Below are positions 50,271 to 61,091 of a stretch of DNA of 64,000 nt, piece by piece. The position numbers and the translations under genes are program-made. Position 1 is the first letter of the stretch, and each line of letters opens with the position of its first letter. The notes under the pieces are model-generated. The model was not told the origin of the DNA and did no database searches. It saw only the letters and a program-made list of their open reading frames with translations. The DNA is from Serratia marcescens (GTDB taxonomy: Bacteria; Pseudomonadota; Gammaproteobacteria; Enterobacterales; Enterobacteriaceae), in the NCBI RefSeq assembly GCF_006715005.1, contig NZ_VFMJ01000001.1:3596001-3660000 (forward strand), in the 5' to 3' direction.

Positions 50271-50978
50271 TTAATTGTCTAACTGAGTCAAATAGAACGC
50301 CGCCAGCGCCAAATCCTCCGGCCGCGTTACTTTAATGTTGTCCGCCCGGCCGGCGATCAGCTGCGGATGATAACCGCAATGCTCCAGCGCCGAGGCTTCG
50401 TCGGTGACGTTCGCACCTTCATCCAGCGCGCGCTGCAGGCACTGCTTGAGCAGCGGCAGCGGAAACAGCTGCGGCGTCAGCGCGTGCCACAGATCCTGCC
50501 GTTCGACGGTGTGGGCGATGGTTTCGCGGCCGGGTTCGGCGCGTTTCATGGTGTCACGCACCGGCGCGGCGAGAATGCCGCCGACCTTGCTGTGTGCGGT
50601 GATCGCCAGCAGGCGCTCGAGATCGTCGGCGTGCAGGCAGGGGCGTGCAGCGTCGTGCACCAGCACCCAGTCCGCATCGCCCGCCAGTTTAAGTCCGGCC
50701 ATCACCGAATCGGCGCGCTGTTTGCCGCCCTCAGTGACGGTCACCCGCGGATCCTGGGCGATCGGCAACTGTTCGAACTGGCGATCTTCCGGGCCGATCG
50801 CCACGATCACCCGCTCGATGCGCGGATGACGCAACAGGGCATGGATAGCGTGCTCGACGATACTGTGTCGGCCAATGGTTAAATATTGCTTCGGGCATTC
50901 CGCCTGCATGCGGCTGCCGATACCGGCAGCGGGCAGGACGGCAATCACCGAGGGAAAGGTGCCTGCGGAGTGATTCAT
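50271..50978 (-). CDS. ispD: 2-C-methyl-D-erythritol 4-phosphate cytidylyltransferase
   Basis: Third enzyme of the MEP pathway, making CDP-methylerythritol. The 235 residues have the nucleotidyltransferase signature [20 protein letters not shown] near the N-terminus and [11 protein letters not shown] (about 103). It starts 3 nt after ftsB. Confidence 0.98.
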   Translation of the reverse strand: MNHSAGTFPSVIAVLPAAGIGSRMQAECPKQYLTIGRHSIVEHAIHALLRHPRIERVIVAIGPEDRQFEQLPIAQDPRVTVTEGGKQRADSVMAGLKLAGDADWVLVHDAARPCLHADDLERLLAITAHSKVGGILAAPVRDTMKRAEPGRETIAHTVERQDLWHALTPQLFPLPLLKQCLQRALDEGANVTDEASALEHCGYHPQLIAGRADNIKVTRPEDLALAAFYLTQLDN

Positions 50979-50981
50979 GCG

Positions 50982-51302
50982 TTATTTTTGTGCGTTATTT
51001 TGCGAGGAAGACGCCGCGTTGCGTCTGGATTGGTCAGGAACCAGACGATAGAAAGTCTCACCGGGCTTGATCATGCCCAGCTCATTACGTGCTCGCTCTT
51101 CGATCGCTTCCTGACCGCCGTTCAAATCATCGATTTCGGCAAACAGCTGATCGTTACGCGCTTTCAACTTGGCGTTGCTACCCTGTTGGACCGCAACATC
51201 TTCATTGACTCGCACGTAATCGTGAATACCATTTTTGCCCAGCCACAGTGAATACTGTAACCAACCGAGCAATGCCAGCAATAGCAGCGTAAGTTTTCCC
51301 AT
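50982..51302 (-). CDS. ftsB: Cell division protein FtsB
   Basis: Bitopic divisome protein that forms a complex with FtsL and FtsQ. The 106 residues have a short cytoplasmic start, one membrane helix (about 4-20, [17 protein letters not shown]) and a periplasmic coiled coil (about 28-70). The start MGKLTLLLL was chosen by homology. It heads the ftsB-ispD-ispF-truD-surE-pcm run. Confidence 0.95.
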   Translation of the reverse strand: MGKLTLLLLALLGWLQYSLWLGKNGIHDYVRVNEDVAVQQGSNAKLKARNDQLFAEIDDLNGGQEAIEERARNELGMIKPGETFYRLVPDQSRRNAASSSQNNAQK

Positions 51303-51705
51303 CTCCGCCCCCTGAAAAACCGACCAATCATCCCACAACTTCTCGTTGGACTCCACACTGAGAGCGGCATTTCAACGCCAAATTCAGAATACGGATGAAG
51401 GGTTCCCGAGTTTATTGCCTAATTCCGCGGTGAAAGCGGCAAAAAAAGCCCCTTTTGCCCGGCACGCGCGGCGCATTTTCCGATGAGACACACACTGCCC
51501 CTCCCCCATTATGCAGCAAGAACCACTGCATCGCCGCTTGCTGACCCATCGCTTACGCCAAAACAACGTCAAAAGTGAATATTTAACACCATAGAAAGAA
51601 TAATTCTCCTGCGGTGGTTGCACTTTCATTCATTGGGGCTTATTTTTATGCACTCATAGTGCATAAATAATTCCAATATATAACCATTCATTATCGGGGA
51701 TCGCG
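51303..51705. other. Divergent spacer ftsB / ABC operon (403 nt) with a palindrome
   Basis: This holds the promoters of ftsB (minus) and the ABC transporter operon (plus). The clear element is the 10-bp palindrome TTTATGCACT-CAT-AGTGCATAAA at 51645-51667, 39 bp before the ABC operon start. A small open frame at 51384-51629 (minus) has no ribosome-binding site and an odd composition, and is not called. Confidence 0.6.
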
Positions 51706-52476
51706 ATGTTAAAACGTTTAGTTCTGATCGGCGCCTGCCTGGCCGCCACCTTCTCCACCGCCGTATTGGCGGCTGAACCTACCTACGTCGTCGGCTCCGG
51801 CGGCACCTATCGGCCGTTTGAGTTTGAAAACAGCCAAAAGCAGCTGGAAGGTTTCGACATCGACATCATCAAAGCGGTAGCCAAGGCCGAAGGTTTCCAG
51901 ATCAAACTGATCAATACGCCATGGGAAGGGATCTTCGCCACGTTGAATTCCGGCGATCGCGATATCATCATTTCCGGCATCACCATCACCGACAAGCGCA
52001 AGCAAATGGTTGATTTCTCGGCGCCATACTTCCCGGCCGAGCAGGCTATCGTGGTGCCGCAAGACTCGACGGTAGACTCTATCGCCGCGCTGAAAGCGCT
52101 GAAGGTCGGCGTGGTGAACTCCAGCACCGGCGACATCGTGGTGTCCGATGTGCTGGGCAAAAACAGCACTGCCATCAAGCGCTTCGACAATACCCCGCTG
52201 ATGCTGCAGGAGCTGTATGAAGACGGCATCGGCGCGGCGGTCGGCGACGTCGGCGTGGCCAAGTTCTACATCAAAACCCACCCTGAGAAAGCCTTCAAGC
52301 TGGTACCCGACGCCAAGTTCGAGCGCCAGTATTTCGGCATCGCCGTCGCCAAAGGCAACGACGAACTGCGCAACAAGATCAACGCCGGCCTGAAGAAAAT
52401 CGTCGCCGACGGCATCTACGCCAAGATCTACCAAACCTGGTTCGACAGCAACGTACCGACGCTGCCGGCGGAATAA
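51706..52476 (+). CDS. Polar amino-acid ABC transporter, substrate-binding protein
   Basis: A 256-residue periplasmic solute-binding protein, family 3. The signal peptide is about 1-22 (ending STAVLAA). The ligand-site segments are typical: TYRPFEFENSQKQLEGFDIDI, GIFATLNSGDRDIIISGITI and DFSAPYF; the first is given only in outline as TYRPFEF to FDIDI. Relatives bind glutamine, arginine, cystine and similar amino acids. The exact ligand is unknown. First gene of a three-gene operon. Confidence 0.9.
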   Translation: MLKRLVLIGACLAATFSTAVLAAEPTYVVGSGGTYRPFEFENSQKQLEGFDIDIIKAVAKAEGFQIKLINTPWEGIFATLNSGDRDIIISGITITDKRKQMVDFSAPYFPAEQAIVVPQDSTVDSIAALKALKVGVVNSSTGDIVVSDVLGKNSTAIKRFDNTPLMLQELYEDGIGAAVGDVGVAKFYIKTHPEKAFKLVPDAKFERQYFGIAVAKGNDELRNKINAGLKKIVADGIYAKIYQTWFDSNVPTLPAE

Positions 52477-52545
52477 TGCCCTGTCGCCGGCGCCCACCAG
52501 GCCGCCGGCGCACCACCGTTTCAGCCTACCAAGAAGGAACACCCT

Positions 52546-53310
52546 TTGAACTTCCGCTGGGAGATCATCCAGGAATACGCGCCGCTGTTTATGGAAGGCG
52601 CCTGGATGACCATCAAATGCACCATTATCTGCGTGCTGCTGGGCACCACCTGGGGATTGATCCTCGGGCTGGGCCGTTTGGCGCAGGCGCCGCACGGCAT
52701 CTGGAAACCCATCCTGCATTACGGCGTTCAGTGGCCGGTGCGCATTTACATCAGCGCCTTTCGCGGCACGCCGCTGTTCGTACAAATCATGGTCGTGCAT
52801 TTCGCTCTGGTGCCGCTGTTCATCAATCCGCGCGACGGCCTGCTCGTCACCAGCGGCCTGATGAGCGTCGATTTCGCCCGTGCGCTGCGCGCCGACTACG
52901 GTGCCTTTCTTTCCTGCGTGGTGGCAATCACGCTCAACGCCGGAGCCTATGTGTCGGAGATCTTCCGCGCCGGGATCCAATCGATCGATCGCGGCCAGAT
53001 GGAGGCTTCGCGTTCGCTGGGTATGAGCTACGGCAAGACCATGCGACAGGTTATCTTGCCGCAGGCCTTCCGCCGCATGCTGCCGCCGCTGGGCAACAAC
53101 GCCATCGCTATCGTCAAGGATTCGTCGCTGGCCTCCGCCATCGGCCTGGCGGATCTGGCCTATGCCGCCCGTACCGTCTCCGGCGCCTACGCCACCTATT
53201 GGGAGCCCTACCTGACCATTTCGCTGGTCTATTGGGTCATCACCTTCCTGCTTTCGCTGCTGGTGCAACACATGGAAAAGAGGTTCGGTAAAAGTGATTC
53301 GCGTACATAA
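52546..53310 (+). CDS. Polar amino-acid ABC transporter, permease
   Basis: A 254-residue HisM/GlnP-type permease. About five membrane helices and the ATPase-coupling EAA loop ([20 protein letters not shown]) are visible. Translation starts at TTG (52546) after AAGAAGGAA; no better ATG fits. Only one permease gene is present, so a homodimer is likely. It overlaps the ATPase gene by 17 nt. Confidence 0.9.
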   Translation: MNFRWEIIQEYAPLFMEGAWMTIKCTIICVLLGTTWGLILGLGRLAQAPHGIWKPILHYGVQWPVRIYISAFRGTPLFVQIMVVHFALVPLFINPRDGLLVTSGLMSVDFARALRADYGAFLSCVVAITLNAGAYVSEIFRAGIQSIDRGQMEASRSLGMSYGKTMRQVILPQAFRRMLPPLGNNAIAIVKDSSLASAIGLADLAYAARTVSGAYATYWEPYLTISLVYWVITFLLSLLVQHMEKRFGKSDSRT

Positions 53311-54016
53311 CCTGCAAAAACAGTTCGGCGAGAGCCACGTGCTGCGCGGTATTTCCTGCCAGATCGCCGCCAACGAAGTGGTGTGCGTCATCGGCCCTTC
53401 CGGCTCGGGGAAGAGCACCTTCCTGCGCTGCATCAACGCGCTGGAAACGCTCTCCGGCGGCGAGATCGAGGTGAATGGCTTCGCCATCCACGATCAGAAA
53501 ACCGATCTGAACAAAATGCGTGAAAGCGTGGGCATGGTATTTCAGCGCTTCAACCTGTTCCCGCACATGACGGTGTTAGAAAACATCATCATGGCGCCGG
53601 TAAGCGTGAAGAAACTGCCGCGCGCCGAAGCCATTACGCAAGCTGAACAGCTGCTGCGCAAGGTCGGCCTGCTCGACAAGATTGACGCCTATCCCAACAG
53701 CCTGTCCGGCGGCCAGCAGCAGCGGGTGGCGATCGCCCGCGCGCTGGCGATGGAGCCGAAGATCATGCTGTTCGACGAACCGACCTCCGCGCTCGATCCG
53801 GAGCTGGTGGGCGAAGTGTTGGCAGTGATGAAATCGCTGGCCCACGAGGGCATGACCATGGTGGTGGTAACGCATGAGATGGGCTTTGCCCGCGAGGTGG
53901 CCGACCGGGTGCTGTTTATCGATCAGGGGATCATTCAGGAAGAAGGGGTGCCGCAGCAGATCTTCAGCCATCCGACCAATCCGCGCACTCAGGCATTTCT
54001 AAGCAAAGTTTTGTAA
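53294..54016 (+). CDS. Polar amino-acid ABC transporter, ATPase
   Basis: A 240-residue ABC ATPase of the GlnQ/HisP group, starting at GTG. Walker A is GPSGSGKST (about 34-42), the signature [16 protein letters not shown], Walker [14 protein letters not shown] and the switch His in VTHEMGF. It is the third gene of the operon. Confidence 0.93.
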   Translation: MIRVHNLQKQFGESHVLRGISCQIAANEVVCVIGPSGSGKSTFLRCINALETLSGGEIEVNGFAIHDQKTDLNKMRESVGMVFQRFNLFPHMTVLENIIMAPVSVKKLPRAEAITQAEQLLRKVGLLDKIDAYPNSLSGGQQQRVAIARALAMEPKIMLFDEPTSALDPELVGEVLAVMKSLAHEGMTMVVVTHEMGFAREVADRVLFIDQGIIQEEGVPQQIFSHPTNPRTQAFLSKVL

Positions 54017-54068
54017 CCTTCGGCACCGCTTTGCAATCCTTCGGGCGCCGGCATCGGCGCCCGCTCTC

Positions 54069-54395
54069 TTACCACCCGGTCAGGAAGCTGAACACCAGCC
54101 AGAACAGGCACAGCACAATGGTGCCGGTCAGCAGCAGCGTCAAAATCAGACGACCGCGCAACAGCATGCTGAGGGTGATGCCGATCAGCACCGACAGCGG
54201 CATCAGCGCCAGGAAGAATGGCCAGGTATAGAGCAGGAAAAACAGCGTGTTGGAACCGTAAACCAGAAACGGCAACGCGAACGCCAGCCAGTAGAAAACA
54301 AAGCCGCTAACGCCGCCCAGGAAAGAATAAGAAGGCTCCTCTCTCTCCTGTTTTGACTGCTTGGCGTCGATCAAGATAGGCGTGACATTTTGCAT
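54069..54395 (-). CDS. ygbE: DUF3561 inner membrane protein YgbE
   Basis: A 108-residue membrane protein with about three hydrophobic segments (GFVFYWLAFALPFLVYG and two more). It matches E. coli YgbE, which also lies next to cysC. The function is unknown. It lies 84 nt after cysC on the same strand and may be in the same transcript. Confidence 0.88.
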   Translation of the reverse strand: MQNVTPILIDAKQSKQEREEPSYSFLGGVSGFVFYWLAFALPFLVYGSNTLFFLLYTWPFFLALMPLSVLIGITLSMLLRGRLILTLLLTGTIVLCLFWLVFSFLTGW

Positions 54396-54479
54396 AGTGA
54401 TCCCTGGTTATTCGGCTCGCTCTGCGGCGGCTTAGAGTAAAAAGCGCATGGCGAAAAACGCCACACGCTTTTTTTGAAT

Positions 54480-55106
54480 TCAGGGTTTGATAATAGCCTG
54501 ACCACGCAACACGTCTAACAATTGCGCAATCAAATTTGTTACCAATTGTTGGCCATCGAGGTGGATTTCCGGCTGCTGCGGCGCCTCGTAAACCGCGTCG
54601 ATGCCGGTGAAATTGCGCAGCTCGCCGGCACGCGCTTTTTTATACAATCCCTTCGGATCGCGCGCCTCGCAGATCGCCAACGGCGTGTCGACGAACACCT
54701 CGATAAAGCGCTCGTCGCCGAGCATCTCGCGCACCATTTGCCGCTCGGCGCGGTGCGGCGAAATGAACGCGGTCAACACCACCAACCCGGCATCCACCAT
54801 CAGTTTGGCCACTTCCCCCACCCGGCGAATATTCTCGCGCCGATCCTCGTCAGAGAAACCGAGATCGCGGCACAGACCGTGGCGCACGTTATCGCCGTCC
54901 AGCAGATAGGTGCTGACGCCGAGCCCATGCAGCGCCTGCTCCAACGCGCCGGCGACGGTGGATTTGCCCGAGCCGGACAGCCCGGTAAACCATAGCACCG
55001 CGCCACGGTGACCGTTGCGCGCTTCGCGATCCGCGCGCGTCACCGCGTGCGGATGCCAAACCACGTTCTCATCATCCGGCCCGGTCGCCCTCAGTTCAGC
55101 GGCCAC
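54480..55106 (-). CDS. cysC: Adenylylsulfate kinase CysC
   Basis: Phosphorylates APS to PAPS. About 208 residues, with the P-loop [25 protein letters not shown], and [13 protein letters not shown]. The start is uncertain: the GTG at 55106 begins 1 nt after the cysN stop and gives a length near E. coli (201), while another GTG at 55118 overlaps cysN. Further upstream in-frame sequence lies inside cysN and is not used. Confidence 0.92.
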   Translation of the reverse strand: MAAELRATGPDDENVVWHPHAVTRADREARNGHRGAVLWFTGLSGSGKSTVAGALEQALHGLGVSTYLLDGDNVRHGLCRDLGFSDEDRRENIRRVGEVAKLMVDAGLVVLTAFISPHRAERQMVREMLGDERFIEVFVDTPLAICEARDPKGLYKKARAGELRNFTGIDAVYEAPQQPEIHLDGQQLVTNLIAQLLDVLRGQAIIKP

Positions 55107-55107
55107 C

Positions 55108-56535
55108 TTATCGGCCACCGAGCAGATCGCGTGCGCCCCAGTGCGGGAAGTGCTTGCGCACCAGCGCATTCAGCTCCAGCTCGAAGGCGCTAAATTCGCC
55201 GCGTGCCGCCGATGCGGCCTGAAGCGTTTCACGCACCAGCCCGGCGCCCACCGTGACGTTGCTCATACGATCGATGAAGATCAGCCCGCCGGTGTCGTGA
55301 TTGCTCTGATAGCTGTCCAGCATCAGCGGCTCGTCGAAGGTCAGCTCCACCAGGCCGATACCGTTGAGCGGCAACGTGTCGGCCGGGTGTTGCGCCAGCG
55401 TGTTGATCTCCACCTGATGGCGGATGCTCTCCACGCGTGCGCGGGTCTTTTTACCGGCGATTTTGATGTCGTAGCTCTGACCCGGCACCAGCGGCTGCTC
55501 GGCCATCCATACCACGTCCACCCGCGCGCTCTGCGCCGCCTGCAGGCTTTCGCCGGCGTCGACCAGCAAATCGCCGCGGCTGATGTCCACTTCATCCTTC
55601 AGCACCAGCGTAATCGCCTCGCCCGGCACCGCTTCTTGCAGATCGCCGTCGAAGGTCACGATGCGCGCCACGCTGGACTCCACGCCGGAAGGCAGCACTT
55701 TAACCCGTTGCCCCACCCGCACCACGCCGGCGGACAGCGTGCCGGCATAGCCGCGAAAATCGAGGTTCGGGCGGTTGACGTACTGCACCGGGAAGCGCAG
55801 CGGCTGATTTTCTCGCTCGCTGACCACGTCCACGCTCTCCAGCACTTCCAACAGCGTCGGGCCGCTGTACCACGGCATATGGGCGCTTTCGCTCGCCACG
55901 TTGTCACCGTCCAGCGCCGACAGCGGTACGAACTTGATATCCAGATCGCCTGGCAACTGCTGGGCGAAGGTCAGGTAATCCTGTTTGAACTGCTCGAACA
56001 CCGCTTCCTGGTAGCCCACCAGATCCATTTTGTTCACCGCCACCACCAGATGGCGAATGCCCAGCAGGGTCGCGATAAAACTGTGGCGGCGAGTCTGATC
56101 CAGCACCCCTTTGCGCGCGTCGATCAACAGGATCGCCAGATCGCAGGTGGAGGCGCCGGTGGCCATATTGCGGGTGTACTGCTCATGCCCTGGGGTATCG
56201 GCGATGATAAATTTGCGTTTTTCGGTCGAGAAATAGCGATAGGCTACGTCGATGGTGATGCCCTGCTCGCGCTCGGCCTGCAGGCCGTCCACCAGCAGCG
56301 CCAGATCGAGCTTCTCGCCCTGGGTGCCGATGCGTTTACTGTCGCTGTGCAGCGTCGACAGCTGATCCTCGTAGATCTGGCGCGTATCGTGCAGCAGGCG
56401 GCCGATCAGGGTGCTTTTGCCGTCATCGACGCTGCCGCAGGTCAGAAAACGCAGCAGGCTCTTGTGCTGCTGCGCGTGCAGGTAAGATTCGACGCCGCCC
56501 TGGTCAGCGATTTGTTGTGCAATTGCGTTGTTCAT
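55108..56535 (-). CDS. cysN: Sulfate adenylyltransferase subunit 1 (GTPase) CysN
   Basis: GTPase subunit of ATP sulfurylase; GTP hydrolysis drives APS formation by CysD. The 475 residues equal E. coli. The EF-Tu-like G motifs are [17 protein letters not shown] and NKMD. It follows cysD by 11 nt. Confidence 0.98.
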   Translation of the reverse strand: MNNAIAQQIADQGGVESYLHAQQHKSLLRFLTCGSVDDGKSTLIGRLLHDTRQIYEDQLSTLHSDSKRIGTQGEKLDLALLVDGLQAEREQGITIDVAYRYFSTEKRKFIIADTPGHEQYTRNMATGASTCDLAILLIDARKGVLDQTRRHSFIATLLGIRHLVVAVNKMDLVGYQEAVFEQFKQDYLTFAQQLPGDLDIKFVPLSALDGDNVASESAHMPWYSGPTLLEVLESVDVVSERENQPLRFPVQYVNRPNLDFRGYAGTLSAGVVRVGQRVKVLPSGVESSVARIVTFDGDLQEAVPGEAITLVLKDEVDISRGDLLVDAGESLQAAQSARVDVVWMAEQPLVPGQSYDIKIAGKKTRARVESIRHQVEINTLAQHPADTLPLNGIGLVELTFDEPLMLDSYQSNHDTGGLIFIDRMSNVTVGAGLVRETLQAASAARGEFSAFELELNALVRKHFPHWGARDLLGGR

Positions 56536-56546
56536 CCGGCGGCTCC

Positions 56547-57455
56547 TTAGAAATACCCTTGACGCTTTTTCAGCTCCATCGAACCGGACTGATCGCGATC
56601 GATCATCCGCCCCTGGCGCTCACTGGTGGTGGAGACCAGCATCTCTTCGATGATCTCCGGCAGGGTTTGCGCCTGCGAGTCCACCGCGCCGGTCAGCGGC
56701 CAGCACCCCAGGGTGCGGAAACGCACCATGCGCTGGCTGATCACTTCGCCCGGCTGCAGATCGATGCGATCGTCGTCCACCATCATCAGCATGCCGTCGC
56801 GCTCCACCACCGGGCGCGGTTTCGCCAGGTACAGCGGCACGATGTCGATCTTTTCCAGGAAGATGTACTGCCAGATATCCAGCTCGGTCCAGTTCGACAG
56901 CGGGAAGACGCGGATGCTCTCCCCTTTGTTGATCTGACCGTTGTAGTTGTGCCACAGCTCCGGCCGCTGGTTTTTCGGATCCCAGCGGTGGAAGCGATCG
57001 CGGAACGAATAGATGCGCTCTTTGGCGCGCGATTTCTCCTCGTCGCGCCGCGCACCGCCGAAGGCAGCGTCGAAACCGTACTTGTTCAATGCCTGTTTCA
57101 GGCCCTCGGTCTTCATGATGTCGGTATGCTTGGCGCTACCGTGCACGAACGGGTTGATGCCCATCGCCACCCCTTCCGGGTTTTTATGCACCAGCAGCTC
57201 GAAGCCGTACTCCTTCGCGGTGCGATCGCGGAATTCGTACATTTCGCGGAACTTCCAGCCGGTATCGACGTGCAGCAGCGGGAACGGCAGCGTGCCGGGG
57301 AAGAACGCCTTGCGCGCCAGATGCAGCATCACGGAAGAGTCTTTGCCGATGGAATACAGCATCACCGGGTTGGCGAATTCAGCGGCGACTTCACGGATGA
57401 TATGGATACTCTCCGCCTCCAATTGCCGCAAATGAGTGAGTCGTTTTTCGTCCAT
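56547..57455 (-). CDS. cysD: Sulfate adenylyltransferase subunit 2 CysD
   Basis: Catalytic subunit of ATP sulfurylase, making APS from ATP and sulfate. The 302 residues equal E. coli. The PP-loop is [14 protein letters not shown] at about 52-65. It follows cysG by 22 nt. Confidence 0.98.
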   Translation of the reverse strand: MDEKRLTHLRQLEAESIHIIREVAAEFANPVMLYSIGKDSSVMLHLARKAFFPGTLPFPLLHVDTGWKFREMYEFRDRTAKEYGFELLVHKNPEGVAMGINPFVHGSAKHTDIMKTEGLKQALNKYGFDAAFGGARRDEEKSRAKERIYSFRDRFHRWDPKNQRPELWHNYNGQINKGESIRVFPLSNWTELDIWQYIFLEKIDIVPLYLAKPRPVVERDGMLMMVDDDRIDLQPGEVISQRMVRFRTLGCWPLTGAVDSQAQTLPEIIEEMLVSTTSERQGRMIDRDQSGSMELKKRQGYF

Positions 57456-57477
57456 AACAGGTCCTTAAAAGCCTTGC

Positions 57478-58908
57478 CTATGCCAAATTCACGACGGCCG
57501 GGCGCGCTGCCCCTTCCGTCTGCGATTGATGCCCGAACCAGGCGATTTGATGGTGCAGTTCCACCACCTCGCCGATCACCAACAGCGCCGGCAGCGGCGC
57601 CCGTTGGGCCAGATGTTCCAGTTGTTCCAGCGTGCCGATCTGCACCTGCTGATCGGCGCGCGTGCCGCGGCTGATCACCGCCACCGGCGTCGCGGCAGCG
57701 CGACCGTGGGCGATCAGGCGCTGGCTGATGTCCGCCGCCTTCATGGTGCCCATGTAGATAGCCAACGTCTGCCGCGCCCGAGCCAGATCGGCCCAGTCCA
57801 AGCCATCGCCGTCGGGGCGGCAATGGCCGGTGATAAAGGTCACGCTCTGCGCATGATCGCGGTGCGTCAGCGGAATGCCGGCGTAGGCGGTCGCCCCCGC
57901 GGCGGCCGTGACGCCCGGCACCACCTGGAACGGGATGCCGGCGGCGGCGGCCACCTGCAGCTCTTCGCCACCTCGGCCAAAGATGAACGGGTCGCCTCCC
58001 TTGAGGCGCACCACGCGTTTGCCCTGCTGCGCCAGTTCCACCAACAGCCGATTGATTTCTTCCTGGATCACCGAGTGTGCGCCGGCGCGCTTGCCCACGC
58101 AGATACGTTCGGCGTCGCGACGCACCAGATCGAGGATTTCGCCACTGACCAGATGGTCATACAGCACCACGTCCGCCTGCTGCATCACCTGCAGCCCACG
58201 CAGGGTCAACAGCCCCACGTCGCCCGGCCCGGCGCCCACCAGAGCGATCTCGCCCTGCGCGCCCTCATCGCCTGCGGCGAAGCGGTGCAAATCCTGCTCC
58301 AGCTGCCGTTCCGCCTGCGCCGTCTGGCCGTTGGCCACCAGCGTGGCGAAACGGCCGCCAAAGGTTTTCTCCCAGAAACGGCGACGCTCGCCAATCGAGG
58401 CCAGCCGCTGTTTGACCTGGCCGCGCCAGCGGCCCGCCACCTGCGCCATCTGCCCCAAACTGGCGGGCAGCAACGCCTCCAGCTTTTCCCTCAGCAACCG
58501 CGCTAACACCGGCGCCTGGCCGCTGGACGATACGGCCACCACCAGCGGCGAGCGATCGATGATCGATGGGAAGATGAACGAACAGCGCGGCTGATCGTCC
58601 ACCACGTTGGCCAGCAGCCGGCGCTTATCCGCCTCGGCGAATACCGCGGCGTTCAACGCGTTGTCGTCCGTGGCGGCGATAGCCAGAAACACATCGTCCA
58701 ACTGCTGCGGATCAAAGGTTTTCCCCAGCCAGAGCACCTGCCCTTGCTGACGTTGTTGTTCCAGTTCCGGTGAGAGCGACTGCGCAACTATCCGTATTTC
58801 AGCCCCGGCGCGCTGAAGCAGATCGACTTTTCGCGCAGCCACGTCACCGCCGCCAACGACCAGCACCGGACGTTGTTTCAGGTCGGCAAATATTGGTAGA
58901 TAGTCCAC
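57478..58908 (-). CDS. cysG: Siroheme synthase CysG
   Basis: Trifunctional enzyme that turns uroporphyrinogen III into siroheme, the cofactor of sulfite reductase. It has 476 residues. The N-terminal dehydrogenase/ferrochelatase part (about 1-215) has [18 protein letters not shown] and [15 protein letters not shown]. The SAM uroporphyrinogen methyltransferase part has [18 protein letters not shown] and [18 protein letters not shown]. The GTG start at 58908 was chosen by homology ([10 protein letters not shown]); the upstream in-frame extension is not credible. It heads cysG-cysD-cysN-cysC, unlike E. coli, where cysG is with nirBDC. Confidence 0.96.
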   Translation of the reverse strand: MDYLPIFADLKQRPVLVVGGGDVAARKVDLLQRAGAEIRIVAQSLSPELEQQRQQGQVLWLGKTFDPQQLDDVFLAIAATDDNALNAAVFAEADKRRLLANVVDDQPRCSFIFPSIIDRSPLVVAVSSSGQAPVLARLLREKLEALLPASLGQMAQVAGRWRGQVKQRLASIGERRRFWEKTFGGRFATLVANGQTAQAERQLEQDLHRFAAGDEGAQGEIALVGAGPGDVGLLTLRGLQVMQQADVVLYDHLVSGEILDLVRRDAERICVGKRAGAHSVIQEEINRLLVELAQQGKRVVRLKGGDPFIFGRGGEELQVAAAAGIPFQVVPGVTAAAGATAYAGIPLTHRDHAQSVTFITGHCRPDGDGLDWADLARARQTLAIYMGTMKAADISQRLIAHGRAAATPVAVISRGTRADQQVQIGTLEQLEHLAQRAPLPALLVIGEVVELHHQIAWFGHQSQTEGAARPAVVNLA

Positions 58909-59169
58909 AACAGCCTTTTCATATAACAGAAAGATAGTGTGACTATACGGGCTGAGATTTAGCCTCTGAAATGACGAAAAGGAATGATTAGTTCCTTTAT
59001 GGAATATAGGCCGCAACGCCAAAGGCAAACGGTGATAACTGCAGCGGTTGTTTGCGCATTCGCGCGAAAATTAAGAGACAGGGAAATTGTGTAATGCCGC
59101 CCGGCGTCTCATACTGGGTGCCGCAGAAAAATGATCGGCAGCGCCGATAGCAAAGAAGGATTTTTCGGT
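58909..59169. promoter_or_regulatory. Divergent spacer cysG / iap
   Basis: On the minus strand a -10-like TATAGT lies at 58942-58947 without a good -35, which fits activator (CysB) dependence. Just upstream GGCT-N7-AGCC is a short inverted repeat. CysB sites are too loose to place by eye. The iap promoter must lie on the other side. Confidence 0.4.
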
Positions 59170-60240
59170 ATGTTTTCCCGTTTTTACCTGAAGAGCAGCC
59201 TGCTGGCCCTCGCACTCGGCGGCGTCTTCAGCGTGTGTGCCGCACAGCCCGCAAAAGACGCGCCAATGGGCCGTTTCGCCGCCGAACAGACCCGCCACAT
59301 CGCCACTTACTTCCCCGGCCGCATGGCGGGCAGCCCGGCAGAATTGCTCACCGCCGACTACCTGAAACAGCAGTTCAGCAAGATGGGTTACCAAAGCGAT
59401 ATTCGCAGCGTCAACACTCGCTATCTCTACACCAGCAAAGACGGCAAGAAGAACTGGAATAACGTTACCGCCAGTTCAGTGATCGCCGCCCGCAACGGCG
59501 ACAGCCCGAAACAGATCGTGATCGTCGCTCACTTCGACACCTACACGCCGCAGAGCGACGAGGATTTGGATAACAACCTCGGCGGCCTGACGCTACAGGG
59601 CGTCGACGACAACGCCTCCGGCATCGGCGTGATGCTGGAACTGGCGGAGCGCCTGAAGAGCATCCCCACCGCCTACGGCCTGCGCTTCGTCGCCACCAGC
59701 GCCGAAGAGATCGGTTCGCTGGGGGCGCAGAACTACCTGCAGCGTATGAGCGCGGAAGAGAAAAACAACACCGTGCTGGTGATCAACCTCGACAGCCTGA
59801 TCACCGGCGATCGTCTGTACTTCAACGCCGGGCGCAACACGCCGCCGCAGATGGCGAAACGCTCCCGCGATCGCGCGCTGGATATCGCCCATCGCTACGG
59901 CATCGCCGCCGCCAGCAATCCGGGCAGCGCGCAGCATCCGAAGGGCACCGGCTGCTGCTCCGATCAAGAGGTGTTCGACGCGGCGGGCATCCCGGTGCTG
60001 TCGGTGGAGGCCACCAACTGGTCGCTGGGCGACAAGGACGGCTACCAGCAGCGCGCCGTCAGCCCGCACTTCCCGCAGGGCGTCACCTGGCACCGCCCGC
60101 AGTATGACAACCTGCAGTACCTGGATCGCTACCTGCCGGGGCGGATCGACAAACGCAGCCGCGACAGCGTGCAGATCCTGCTGCCGCTGATCAAAGAGCT
60201 GGCGCAGGCGCACCCGCCGAAAGCACAGAAGAAAAAGTAG
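59170..60240 (+). CDS. iap: Alkaline phosphatase isozyme conversion aminopeptidase Iap
   Basis: Secreted M28-family zinc aminopeptidase; in E. coli it trims the N-terminal Arg of alkaline phosphatase to give isozymes. It has 356 residues, with a signal peptide (about 1-24). Zinc-site motifs are VAHFDTY, GVDDNASGIGVMLEL, TSAEEIGSLGAQNYL and VINLDSL. The start MFSRFYLKSSLLALAL was chosen because it gives a proper signal peptide and matches E. coli. It lies between cysG and cysH, as iap lies between cysD and cysH in E. coli. Confidence 0.92.
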   Translation: MFSRFYLKSSLLALALGGVFSVCAAQPAKDAPMGRFAAEQTRHIATYFPGRMAGSPAELLTADYLKQQFSKMGYQSDIRSVNTRYLYTSKDGKKNWNNVTASSVIAARNGDSPKQIVIVAHFDTYTPQSDEDLDNNLGGLTLQGVDDNASGIGVMLELAERLKSIPTAYGLRFVATSAEEIGSLGAQNYLQRMSAEEKNNTVLVINLDSLITGDRLYFNAGRNTPPQMAKRSRDRALDIAHRYGIAAASNPGSAQHPKGTGCCSDQEVFDAAGIPVLSVEATNWSLGDKDGYQQRAVSPHFPQGVTWHRPQYDNLQYLDRYLPGRIDKRSRDSVQILLPLIKELAQAHPPKAQKKK

Positions 60241-60244
60241 CCCG

Positions 60245-60278
60245 CAAAAAAACAGGGCCCAGCATTGCTGAGCCCTGT
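60245..60278 (-). terminator. Terminator of cysJIH
   Basis: An ACAGGGC/GCCCTGT outer stem and CAGC/GCTG inner stem are followed on the minus strand by TTTTTTT. It lies about 20 nt after the cysH stop. Confidence 0.88.
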
Positions 60279-60295
60279 CGTGTGATTCGTCTCGT

Positions 60296-61030
60296 TTAGC
60301 CTTCGTGCAGGCCGCACTCGCGCTTCAGCCCGAAGAAACGCGTCTCTTCCTCGCTCATGCCCGGCTCCCATTTCTGGGTGGTGTGGGTATCGCCTACCGA
60401 CAGGTAGCCCTGCTCCCACAGCGGGTGATAGCTCAGCCCGTGCTCGGTCAGATACTGGTAAATCTTGCGGTTGTCCCAGTCGATGATCGGCAGGATCTTG
60501 AACACCCCGCGCTGCACCGCCAGCACCGGCAGATTGGCGCGGCTGCCGGACTGCTCGCGCCGCAGGCCGGCGAACCAGCTCTGCGCCCCCAGCGTCTCCA
60601 GCGCACGGTTCATCGGCTCAACCTTGTTGATCTGGTTGTACTTTTCAATCCCTTCCACGCCCTGTTCCCACAGCTTGCCATAGCGCGCCTCTTGCCAGGC
60701 GGGAGACTGTTCGGCGCGGAACACCTGCAGATTCAGCTTCAGCTGGTCGGTCAGTTGATCGATAAAGCGGTAGGTTTCCGGGAACAGGTAACCGGTGTCG
60801 GTCAGGATCACCGGGATATCCGGCCGGATGCGTGTCACCAGGTGCAGACATACCGCCGCCTGAATGCCGAAACTGGACGAGAGTACGAACTCGCCGGGCA
60901 GATGCTCCAGCGCCCATGCAACGCGCTGCTCGGCGCTGAGGGTCTCCAGTTGGCCGTTGACCACCGCCAATGCCAGCGCCTGCCCGGATTTGGGCAACGC
61001 GTTCAGCGCCGCCAGATCGAATTCAGCCAT
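60296..61030 (-). CDS. cysH: PAPS reductase CysH
   Basis: Reduces PAPS to sulfite with thioredoxin or glutaredoxin. The 244 residues equal E. coli. The modified PP-loop is [11 protein letters not shown] at about 50 and the catalytic Cys lies in the C-terminal ECGLHEG. It is the last gene of cysJIH, 61 nt after cysI. Confidence 0.97.
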   Translation of the reverse strand: MAEFDLAALNALPKSGQALALAVVNGQLETLSAEQRVAWALEHLPGEFVLSSSFGIQAAVCLHLVTRIRPDIPVILTDTGYLFPETYRFIDQLTDQLKLNLQVFRAEQSPAWQEARYGKLWEQGVEGIEKYNQINKVEPMNRALETLGAQSWFAGLRREQSGSRANLPVLAVQRGVFKILPIIDWDNRKIYQYLTEHGLSYHPLWEQGYLSVGDTHTTQKWEPGMSEEETRFFGLKRECGLHEG

Positions 61031-61091
61031 GTTGTCTCTCCTGCTACTTGAAATTACCTGTGCGGCCCCTCTGCCCAGGGGCCGCCCGGCC

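Noticed and set aside
51384-51629. An 81-codon minus-strand frame between ftsB and the ABC operon
   Set aside because: No ribosome-binding site, unusual Cys/Arg-rich composition and no recognisable features.
51645-51667. NtrC or sigma-54 control of the ABC operon
   Set aside because: The palindrome has TGCAC-N5-GTGCA rather than the NtrC N7 spacing, and no GG/GC sigma-54 promoter is visible downstream.
51718-53487. A 589-codon minus-strand frame across the ABC operon
   Set aside because: Antisense to three recognisable ABC transporter genes.
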